Source: a virus. From it: a stretch of 24,220 nt of DNA. The notes beneath the pieces were generated by a model, which ran no database searches, had not been told where the DNA came from, and was given only the letters and a program-made list of their open reading frames with translations. The stretch is from positions 1-24,220 of IMG/VR virus record IMGVR_UViG_3300046680_000350; one strand, written 5' to 3'. Below are positions 7,674 to 12,710 of this stretch, in pieces. The position numbers were made by a program, and so were the translations under genes. Every line of letters begins with the position of its first letter. The stretch's first letter is position 1.

Positions 7674-7928
7674 TTACAGGGTCTCGGTGTCCGCTGCCAC
7701 GGTGGCATCGGTGGCTTCTGGCAGTGCGTCGAGAAGGACCTCAACAACAGCTTTTCTCTTGCTTACTGGTCGAACTCCGACCGCCTCGGCCACCTCTTCG
7801 ACATCACTCCGGCGCGTAAACGACTCGGCCAGATCGTCGGGGACTGTGAACTCCGCGCCCGGTTCCACCTCGCCGACACCGGCTGTATGGAACGTGACGG
7901 TGAGCGGCCCCGTGTAACGCAGCTTCAC
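7674..7928 (-). CDS. Small conserved tail-module protein
   Basis: An 84-aa acidic protein beginning MKLRYTGPLTVTFHTAGVGE, then VEPGAEFTVPDDLAESFTRR. The start 'M-K-x-R-Y-x-G-P' followed by a turn-rich 'v-x-x-G-x-x-x-x-V-P-D-x-L-A-x-s' block resembles small proteins that actinophages and other siphophages encode near the tube gene. Function unknown; the first 45 residues could form a small beta barrel. The remainder is helical and charged (SDVEEVAEAV, KRKAVVEVLLDALPEA). It ends 9 bp before the major tail start, within the AAGGAGG that serves that gene, so the two are probably translated together. No known catalytic motif. Confidence 0.7.
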   Translation of the reverse strand: MKLRYTGPLTVTFHTAGVGEVEPGAEFTVPDDLAESFTRRSDVEEVAEAVGVRPVSKRKAVVEVLLDALPEATDATVAADTETL

Positions 7929-7936
7929 AGGCTCTC

Positions 7937-8434
7937 CTAAAGCTGTTCGGGTTTGATGTACTCGCTGACGGTGAGGGTGAGCGTGCGCCGAATGAACGGC
8001 TGGACCCTGTCTATGGCCCGCCTTGGGAAGTCGTTCGCCGTCGTGCCCGGGTGCTGAACCGACCGCCGGTAGTAATGCGTGCCACCGCGCTCCCAGTGCA
8101 GGATCTTCCCGGACCCTTCGCCACCCTTGGGGATCTCGTGGCCACGGGTTCCGCTGATCACATACTTGGCGTACGGAACATCAGAGGTGAAGACCATCGA
8201 CACGCCCTTGCCGATGCCGCCGCCGACACTGTCGAGTCTGATGGACTTCTTCAAGTCGCCCTTTACCTGGCCACGGGACAATACGGTGTCGTCGTACTTG
8301 TACTCCGGTGCCTCGGACTTGAGGGCGTCCAGGACGACAGGAGCGACCCGGCTGCGCCACGTGGCCGCCATGGGCCTGAAGGCCCACTTGGGAAAGGCGA
8401 CTTTGGCCCCCTCGACCCTGATCTGGATACTCAT
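7937..8434 (-). CDS. HK97 gp10-like head-tail/tail-completion protein
   Basis: A 165-aa protein with an ATG start; it overlaps the upstream gene by 4 bp (ATGA). Residues about 86-102 (PYAKYVISGTRGHEIP) and 126-136 (VQHPGTTANDF) match the layout of the HK97 gp10 family: 'Y-A-x-Y-V-x-x-G-T-x-x-H-x-I', then a basic 'H-P-G-T-x-x-x-x-F' block before a C-terminal helix. Known of the family: these small proteins act at the head-tail joint or in tail completion. The gene order (connector, joining proteins, gp10-like, tube protein) agrees. The N-terminal helix (PMAATWRSRVAPVVLDALKS) is also typical. Confidence in the family is good; the exact place in the neck is less sure. Confidence 0.8.
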   Translation of the reverse strand: MSIQIRVEGAKVAFPKWAFRPMAATWRSRVAPVVLDALKSEAPEYKYDDTVLSRGQVKGDLKKSIRLDSVGGGIGKGVSMVFTSDVPYAKYVISGTRGHEIPKGGEGSGKILHWERGGTHYYRRSVQHPGTTANDFPRRAIDRVQPFIRRTLTLTVSEYIKPEQL

Positions 8435-8919
8435 GCCTGCACCGCCTCGTAGAGCTCCATGCCGATCCGGGCCGTGTAGTAGAGCATGCGCAGCGTTGCG
8501 GGGGTGCGTTCCGGCGGGTACTCGAACTCGAAGTTCTCGCCGACGTTCAGGAGCTGACTCACAACACCGGTTACCGGGTCAGTGATGAGCAAAGGTGTCT
8601 GCGTGGTCCACAGTTTGTTCATCACTGCGTCCACAATCAGAGGGAATTCTGTGTCCAGCGTGGGGGAGTCCGGATTCGTCTCGTAGACGAGGTAGATGTC
8701 CATCATCCAGGCGAGGTGCTTGAAACCGGCCCCGCGTGGCATCGTCTGCCGTTGGATACGCAGCCTGCTGCCCCAGACGTACGCTTTCGGGCTGTCGAGA
8801 TCCTCAACCGTCGGCGGGGTGATGTACGCCTGCAAAGGGGTGGTCATGCCCGGGATGGTGAGGCCGTCCAGTTGGTTCTGGAGGTATAGCTGGACCGAGT
8901 TCAGTGGCGTGGTAAACAC
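8431..8919 (-). CDS. Putative head-tail joining or tail terminator protein
   Basis: A 162-aa protein starting ATG at 8919 (MFTTPLNSVQLYLQNQLDGL), directly after the 49-aa basic protein and overlapping the gp10-like gene by 4 bp. Features include a Pro-rich early segment (GMTTPLQAYITPPTVEDLDS), VWGSRLRIQRQTMPRG and a strand-rich HLAWMMDIYLVYETNPDSPT. The size, the 'x-x-W-x-x-D-I-Y-L-V' strand and the position between connector and tube gene fit tail terminator or head-closure proteins, which are 100-160 aa alpha/beta folds. No family-defining motif is certain, so the call rests mostly on order and size. Confidence 0.65.
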   Translation of the reverse strand: MFTTPLNSVQLYLQNQLDGLTIPGMTTPLQAYITPPTVEDLDSPKAYVWGSRLRIQRQTMPRGAGFKHLAWMMDIYLVYETNPDSPTLDTEFPLIVDAVMNKLWTTQTPLLITDPVTGVVSQLLNVGENFEFEYPPERTPATLRMLYYTARIGMELYEAVQA

Positions 8920-8922
8920 CTC

Positions 8923-9072
8923 CTACCAGGCGCGTGGCGCGTTCACGGTACGCACGTGTGCATGACGGTGACCGACATGCCTGTCATGCACGGCCTTCTT
9001 GCGCGCCGTATGCGCTTTCTTCCGCCGGACGCTTTTGCGGGACTTGACCTTCTTGCTGTTGTGCCAGGCCAC
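8923..9072 (-). CDS. Very basic 49-residue protein in the connector region
   Basis: The GTG at 9072 follows a good AGGAGG ribosome site overlapping the connector stop, giving MAWHNSKKVKSRKSVRRKKA and a tail ending HVGHRHAHVRTVNAPRAW. A longer frame start at 9120 would overlap the connector gene by 40 bp without a ribosome site and is rejected. About half of the residues are Lys, Arg or His, with seven His in the second half. It could bind packaged DNA or act as a small ribosomal-protein-like neck peptide, but nothing in the sequence proves this. Short basic proteins between connector and joining genes are found in some actinophages; no family is recognised here. Confidence 0.65.
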   Translation of the reverse strand: MAWHNSKKVKSRKSVRRKKAHTARKKAVHDRHVGHRHAHVRTVNAPRAW

Positions 9073-9080
9073 CAGGCCTC

Positions 9081-10034
9081 CTAGATCACCCTGCGAAAGG
9101 GCTCCATGATCGACTCCCACTGGAGGTGCAGATCCGAGATTCCGTGGCCGCCAGCCGTCTGTGAACCCGTGATGTTCTGAATAGAGACGCTTGTGATACC
9201 GGACTCCAGCGCCTGCGACATGGCCGCCAGGATGGTTGCCCAGAGCACATCCGAGGGGATCGTGGAAATCACAATCGACGCCGGATTCGAGCCGACGTGC
9301 GCAAAGGTCACCGGGGCCGACAGAGTGAGCGTCCCCGGCCCCGCCGCAACCGTACCGCCACCGTTGGGAAGCACCAGCGGAGTGGTAGCCGTCACGGAAG
9401 TGATGTGCACCGTCTCCGAGCTCGCGTCGTCGTAGATGTGAGCCGAGGCACCAGCAAAACCCGTAACGTCATCCACCTGAATGGTGCTGGACCCGGCGGT
9501 CACATTCGCCATGATGCCCGCATGGGGCCAGCCGTTGATGTAGGAGCACGAGAACCTGAATCCGTTGCGCCCGAGCCGCCACGTGGCAGCACCAGGAGCA
9601 ATGATGATGGACTGGCCACCCGAACCGCCTGAGCCGCCCGACGTGTAAGAGCCGTACACGCCGATGACCGGATTCTCGATATCCCAGAATCCTGACGGCA
9701 CCTGGGTCCACTGACGGGGAAAAACAGCGTTCCCAGACGTCTGGACAGCCAGGATCTGGGTCACAGGCCACCGGGACAGGATCCATCGGACGTTCCCGGT
9801 GGCCTGTTCGAGGTTGATGCGGTAGTCACCCGGACCGGACCGCTGCTCAGTGTCGGCAGTAGCCCGCAAAGTCTGGTTGACGAATCCGTCGATCATTGTC
9901 GTCGCACGGTGACAGATGTTTGTCTGTTCAGCGAACTGCTGAGCAGTGGTGGCCTTTGGCATGGGAATAATCGACCACGCCACACCCGTCGGAGCCGAGG
10001 TAAGCATAGAAGGTGTGATGTAACTCGTTGCCAC
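9081..10034 (-). CDS. Head-tail connector (adaptor) protein with inserted beta module
   Basis: A 317-aa protein with a GTG start at 10034 behind GGGAGG. The N-terminal half (about 1-125) is adaptor-like: ATTAQQFAEQTNICHRATTM, FVNQTLRATADTEQRSGPGD, ATGNVRWILSRWPVTQILAV. Helices that pair with the portal ring followed by 'W-P-V-x-x-I-x-x-V' are typical of gp6/gp15-like connectors. A Gly/Ser linker (SYTSGGSGGSGG) follows. Residues about 172-257 form a beta module like those in the major tail protein (TAGSSTIQVDDVTGF, then APVTFAHVGSN). A final helix (ILAAMSQALESGITSVSIQN) resumes the adaptor fold. Usual adaptors are 100-200 aa, so the inserted module explains the extra length. It probably forms a ring under the portal. 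Confidence 0.8.
   Translation of the reverse strand: MATSYITPSMLTSAPTGVAWSIIPMPKATTAQQFAEQTNICHRATTMIDGFVNQTLRATADTEQRSGPGDYRINLEQATGNVRWILSRWPVTQILAVQTSGNAVFPRQWTQVPSGFWDIENPVIGVYGSYTSGGSGGSGGQSIIIAPGAATWRLGRNGFRFSCSYINGWPHAGIMANVTAGSSTIQVDDVTGFAGASAHIYDDASSETVHITSVTATTPLVLPNGGGTVAAGPGTLTLSAPVTFAHVGSNPASIVISTIPSDVLWATILAAMSQALESGITSVSIQNITGSQTAGGHGISDLHLQWESIMEPFRRVI
9264..9521 (-). repeat. Beta module in the connector related to the tail-tube modules
   Basis: The segment VTAGSSTIQVDDVTGF ... ETVHITSVTA ... LTLSAPVTFAHVGSNPASIV follows the same order of landmarks as the two modules in the major tail protein: T-A-G-x-x-T, then an F at the strand turn, E/R-x-V-x-x-x-V, l-T-l-x-x-x-x-x-F-x-H. 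Found by reading, not by a scored alignment. Confidence 0.55.
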
Positions 10035-10049
10035 GCGGCCACCTCCCTG

Positions 10050-10226
10050 TCACTTCGGATCCGTCACGCCGAGTCTCTTGGCGCATCGTTTGCACAAAAA
10101 CCGGCTGTTCTCCAAGTCTGTGACCTTGTGGCTGTCACAGAAGAGCGCCCCGCACGAGGCGCAAGCGCCGACCGGGATACTTCGCGAATTCGCGTTACAG
10201 AAACGGCAGTTACGGCTGTTCCGTAT
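10050..10226 (-). CDS. 58-residue zinc-ribbon protein with probable ATA start
   Basis: The 225-bp gap between the connector and the 196-aa gene holds a clear protein frame ending in TGA at 10050-10052. It reads RNSRNCRFCNANSRSIPVGA, CASCGALFCDSHKVTDLENS and RFLCKRCAKRLGVTDPK. Three CxxC pairs (C7/C10, C22/C25, C45/C48) plus C30 and H33 suggest two bound zinc ions, as in RING- or B-box-like ribbons. There is no ATG, GTG or TTG in frame. A GGGAGG ribosome site sits four bases before an ATA at 10226, which makes AUA the best start candidate. The frame is open further upstream but encodes Arg-rich sequence without a ribosome site. The gene continues the neighbouring run of small zinc-binding proteins. 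Function unknown. Confidence 0.55.
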   Translation of the reverse strand: MRNSRNCRFCNANSRSIPVGACASCGALFCDSHKVTDLENSRFLCKRCAKRLGVTDPK

Positions 10227-10258
10227 ATAGCCTCCCGATCGGCGACGTACTGCCGTCG

Positions 10259-10849
10259 TCAGCCCAGTACGGTCTTGATTGCTGCGATCTGGTCGTCCCG
10301 GGAGCGCGTAATCGGCACGCCGTGCTGCTTGGCGATCTCCCGCAGTTCATTGATGGTCAGGGTGTCCAGGTCGGGCGTCTCCGGCTTGACCGGCTCGGCC
10401 TGCACGGGCGTCTGGACGGTAGCGGAAAGCTGCGGGGCACGAGAAGGCTCGGGAGTCGCCACAATGTCGGCCGCAGGGGCTCCGACGGGCGCGGCGGGGG
10501 CGATATTCCCCGTCGTCATGAACTGCATGAACTGCCCGAGGATGGCAGGCAGGTCTCCGAGCTTCGCGAGCTGGCTGAGCGCGTCAGCCGTACTCTGGGC
10601 CTGCTCAAGAGCACCCCGCTTCTCGACGTCTTCGCGGGCATTCGTCTCGTCGATGGTCTCCGGGATGGTGGTGACCTGAGTCGTCCACAGAGAATCCGAG
10701 CGCAGGAAGTCCTCGCAGGGGTGGCAGTTCAGGGCCCAGACGCGGGCCGGGGCACCAGCAACGACGGGTCGACGGTGGACTTCGCCACAGCCTCCGTGGT
10801 CACCGGAAACAGCTACCGCAGCGAGGTCACTGCGGGCGTAAAGAGTCAT
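10259..10849 (-). CDS. Conserved actinophage virion-region protein with HeH/Rho-N-like C-terminus
   Basis: A 196-aa protein. The ATG at 10849 (MTLYARSDLAAVAVSGDHGG) is chosen over a longer frame from 11080, which would overlap the upstream zinc-ribbon gene. The N-terminus carries C21, H25 and a CHPC pair at 42-45 (GGCGEVHRRPVV, ALNCHPCEDFLRSD), possibly a small zinc site. The order 'MTLYARSD ... HGGCG--H-RP ... C--CE--LR-D' is one I recognise from small proteins in actinophage head modules. A helical middle (TADALSQLAKLGDLPAILGQ) and a Pro/Ala linker lead to the last 34 residues (TINELREIAKQHGVPITRSR), a HeH/LEM or Rho-N-like fold that often binds nucleic acid or other proteins. Exact role unknown. 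Confidence 0.75.
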   Translation of the reverse strand: MTLYARSDLAAVAVSGDHGGCGEVHRRPVVAGAPARVWALNCHPCEDFLRSDSLWTTQVTTIPETIDETNAREDVEKRGALEQAQSTADALSQLAKLGDLPAILGQFMQFMTTGNIAPAAPVGAPAADIVATPEPSRAPQLSATVQTPVQAEPVKPETPDLDTLTINELREIAKQHGVPITRSRDDQIAAIKTVLG

Positions 10850-10877
10850 CTCGTTCTCTTTTCGTTGAAGAAGTTGG

Positions 10878-11156
10878 TTAGACGACGAACGTCTCGGTGC
10901 CGCACTTGGTGCAGTGTGCGTTCCACACGTTCCAGACCCGGCCGCAGTCAGGGCACTGTCGCCCCTTCTTGGTCCCGAAAGACTGGGACCCTTTTCCGGA
11001 AATGAAGTCCTGCTGCCCGTACTGACCGCTCTCAATGGCAGCGGCATGCCTGTCCGAGACCGTGACCGTCCCACCCGCACGGGGGGCGGTGTACTTCGTA
11101 CCGTCCTTGCAGTCGAAGCCTTTACAGCCCGGCGGCAGGTTCACCTTGACAGACAT
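10878..11156 (-). CDS. Small protein with C-terminal zinc ribbon
   Basis: A 92-aa protein, ATG at 11156, starting MSVKVNLPPGCKGFDCKDGT. A beta-rich N-terminal part (TKYTAPRAGGTVTVSDRHAA, then AIESGQYGQQDFI) is followed by a C-terminal ribbon CPDCGRVWNVWNAHCTKCGT. The cysteines are C69xxC72 and C83xxC86, a standard four-Cys zinc ribbon with a WNVWN bridge. This layout occurs in small proteins next to the preceding 'MTLYARSD' family in actinophages, which supports the start and the pairing. It lies 9 bp after the 99-aa gene. Its role is unknown; a virion or assembly factor is likely from its location. Confidence 0.75.
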   Translation of the reverse strand: MSVKVNLPPGCKGFDCKDGTKYTAPRAGGTVTVSDRHAAAIESGQYGQQDFISGKGSQSFGTKKGRQCPDCGRVWNVWNAHCTKCGTETFVV

Positions 11157-11165
11157 GCTTTCCCC

Positions 11166-11465
11166 TTACTGTGCCGAAGAAATGAGCCAGCTCACCGGCC
11201 CTGTTGGTGCCGCAGCGGCAATAACACTGAGCGTGGTGCCCTTCGACCCGGGATACGTCGGAATGGAAACCGGCGGGGCCCCGCTCGGAATGGCGAAACC
11301 GTTCGTCGTCGTCGCTGTCACGCCAGCAGCCACATAGACGATCTGGCCGCAGTTATTGCTGATGACGACCGTGCCGACCCCGGGCGGTACCACGCACAAC
11401 TGGGCCGCCGTGCTATTGCTGAGCGCCGGAAGGCTGGTCGAGGTGAGCGAACCGCCATTGATCAT
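11166..11465 (-). CDS. Small beta-rich putative capsid decoration protein
   Basis: A 99-aa protein starting ATG at 11465, sharing one base with the stop of the 260-aa gene (TAATG), so translation is probably coupled. It is Ser/Thr/Ala/Gly-rich and beta-rich: AQLCVVPPGVGTVVISNNCG, IVYVAAGVTATTTNGFAIPS, TLSVIAAAAPTGPVSWLISS. It is landmark-for-landmark like the 111-aa protein at 12315-12650: 'v-x-i-x-N-x-G', then 'G-f/l-x-i/v-P-x-G', then a hydrophobic 'v-i-A-A-x-x-t/s-G' end. Both are probably small trimeric or surface decoration proteins descended from one gene. No signal peptide or enzyme motif. Confidence 0.7.
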   Translation of the reverse strand: MINGGSLTSTSLPALSNSTAAQLCVVPPGVGTVVISNNCGQIVYVAAGVTATTTNGFAIPSGAPPVSIPTYPGSKGTTLSVIAAAAPTGPVSWLISSAQ

Positions 11466-12247
11466 TAGTTCGCCCCGAACCAGAGGTTGTAAGCACCAGT
11501 CGCAGTGTTACTCGCCATGGTGATCGAGGCGGGGAGCGCAGTGGTGTTGGAACCCGTGGCCGACACCGCGAACGGGTACTTGGCGGCAGTGTTGCCAAAG
11601 GTGGTAGCCGAACCCATCGTGGCGACACCCGTGGTAACCGTGTTGAGTCCAGTTCCCGTGATGGTGGACAGAACCGGCTGGGTGGACGCGTTGAAGAACA
11701 CGCCGAACCAGTAGTTGGCACCACCGGCTGGGACCGTGAAGGCGGCAGTCAGCGGGCACTGAATGGCACCCGTGTTGGTGCCGATGGCGGTCGTAAGATC
11801 CGCCGTAGTGGCCACGAGTGCGCCAGTGGAGCTGTAAATACCCGCGAAGTTCTGACCGGTGGTCGGGGTCACTGCTCCAGTGGCAATCTTGATCCACAGG
11901 TTGGTGACCACGGTGCCGCCAGCCAGCGGAGTCTTTCCGAGGTACAGCGCACCGGCGGTCGTTACAGCACTACCAACACCCGTGGCGAGGTAGTACGGGT
12001 AGTTCCAAGCGGCCAGATTGAGGGAACTGGGTGCAATGGCCTCGCTGAGGTCATTCACGGGGGTCGGACCAAGAGTGGCGTTGCCAGCCAGGTTGACCAC
12101 GCCACCCAGGGTGGTCGTGGAACCGGCGTTGGTCGTCAGCGAGGAACCAGAACGGAACTGCGTCGCACCGTCGTTCCACACGTTCTGCAAGTTGAGGGAC
12201 GTACCCGCCGGAGGGAGGGTACCGAGGTCAGAGCCGCCAACGGGCAT
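11465..12247 (-). CDS. Putative virion surface protein (beta-rich, lectin-like)
   Basis: A 260-aa protein, ATG at 12247 behind TAGGAG. It starts MPVGGSDLGTLPPAGTSLNL. Residues about 40-60 (NAGSTTTLGGVVNLAGNATL) may be an attachment strand region. The main domain (about 75-260) reads WNYPYYLATGVGSAVTTAGA, VVTNLWIKIATGAVTPTTGQ, NFAGIYSSTGALVATTADLT and ANYWFGVFFNAS, a jelly-roll pattern as in carbohydrate-binding or fiber domains. The partly visible left-edge tail protein has a similar 'V-G-L-Y-a-d/s-x-G' strand. Placed among capsid and decoration genes, it may be a head fiber or outer capsid protein. Composition and context support a structural role; the ligand is unknown. Confidence 0.7.
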   Translation of the reverse strand: MPVGGSDLGTLPPAGTSLNLQNVWNDGATQFRSGSSLTTNAGSTTTLGGVVNLAGNATLGPTPVNDLSEAIAPSSLNLAAWNYPYYLATGVGSAVTTAGALYLGKTPLAGGTVVTNLWIKIATGAVTPTTGQNFAGIYSSTGALVATTADLTTAIGTNTGAIQCPLTAAFTVPAGGANYWFGVFFNASTQPVLSTITGTGLNTVTTGVATMGSATTFGNTAAKYPFAVSATGSNTTALPASITMASNTATGAYNLWFGAN

Positions 12248-12268
12248 CGTTTACTCCTAACAGGGGAT

Positions 12269-12311
12269 GCCCGGCGGGAGCAGGGGAAGGACTCCCGCCG
12301 GGCGGCTTTTT
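12269..12311. terminator. Strong GC hairpin with a T-run on the plus-strand side
   Basis: GCCCGGCGGGAG (12269-12280) pairs perfectly with CTCCCGCCGGGC (12292-12303), a 12-bp stem with an 11-base loop. On the plus strand it is followed by GGCTTTTT; on the minus (gene) strand no T-run follows, only AAAAA before the stem. It lies between the 111-aa and 260-aa genes. It could be a tail-less terminator for the minus strand, common in GC-rich hosts, and a classic terminator against plus-strand transcription. Confidence 0.65.
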
Positions 12312-12314
12312 GGG

Positions 12315-12650
12315 TTACTCGTTGACGGACAGCGACGCAGGGCCGCAGAGCGCGCTGGTCAGCGTGCCCGAGGTGGCGGCGATAGCATAGATGTCGAAGG
12401 TCGTGCTCGACTGGAGAGCATTGAACCCGTTGATCGTCACCTGCGCGCCCGCTGGAACGCGGAGCCCGGTCACGGCAGTCACGGCGGACTGGCCGATGAA
12501 CATCGTGTTCTTGCCCGTGTTGATCACGGTGACATCACCAATGGTGATACCAGCAGTGATGCCGGAGGCGTCCGAGTCGAAGATGAGCGTGGCGGTGCTG
12601 AGAACCGACGCAGTAGCCTGAGTGGCCGCGCCGTTTGCGAAGATGGCCAT
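12315..12650 (-). CDS. Putative capsid decoration protein
   Basis: A 111-aa protein starting MAIFANGAATQATASVLSTA. The ATG at 12650 is chosen because GGAAAGGA lies eight bases upstream; the longer frame from 12689 would begin inside the terminator hairpin. The rest is beta-rich: TLIFDSDASGITAGITIGDV, VINTGKNTMFIGQSAVTAVT, GLRVPAGAQVTINGFNALQS. The position immediately after the major capsid gene, the small size and the strand pattern fit capsid stabilising proteins. Its own hairpins upstream and downstream suggest separately set expression. A diverged paralog is the 99-aa gene at 11166-11465. Function is inferred from context. Confidence 0.75.
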   Translation of the reverse strand: MAIFANGAATQATASVLSTATLIFDSDASGITAGITIGDVTVINTGKNTMFIGQSAVTAVTGLRVPAGAQVTINGFNALQSSTTFDIYAIAATSGTLTSALCGPASLSVNE

Positions 12651-12660
12651 TCGGCCTGTC

Positions 12661-12675
12661 CTTTCCGTGGGAAAG
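12661..12675 (-). promoter_or_regulatory. Hairpin covering the ribosome site of the decoration gene
   Basis: On the minus strand CTTTCC pairs with GGAAAG around a CAC loop. The 3' arm is the ribosome site (GGAAAGGA) of the 111-aa gene. The 5' arm shares bases 12673-12675 with the terminator stem next to it, so the two structures cannot both form completely. This could tune translation or transcription read-through; regulation is inference. Confidence 0.5.
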
Positions 12676-12703
12676 GGGCACCAGAGCATATCTGGTGCCC
12701 CTT
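12673..12703 (-). terminator. Terminator-like hairpin after the major capsid gene
   Basis: AAGGGGCACCAGA pairs perfectly with TCTGGTGCCCCTT (13 bp) around a 5-base loop. It starts 7 bases after the capsid stop codon and is followed on the minus strand by TTTCCC (partly within the stem). A weak T-tail suggests partial termination, which would favour capsid protein over downstream genes. Confidence 0.75.
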
Positions 12704-12710
12704 CGGCCGA

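Noticed and set aside
10259-11080. A 273-aa form of the HeH-like protein
   Set aside because: The first 77 residues overlap the zinc-ribbon gene and are Arg/Ser-rich; the ATG at 10849 starts a recognisable conserved N-terminus.
12315-12689. A 124-aa version of the decoration protein
   Set aside because: The start would be within the terminator hairpin and before the ribosome site; the ATG at 12650 is well placed.
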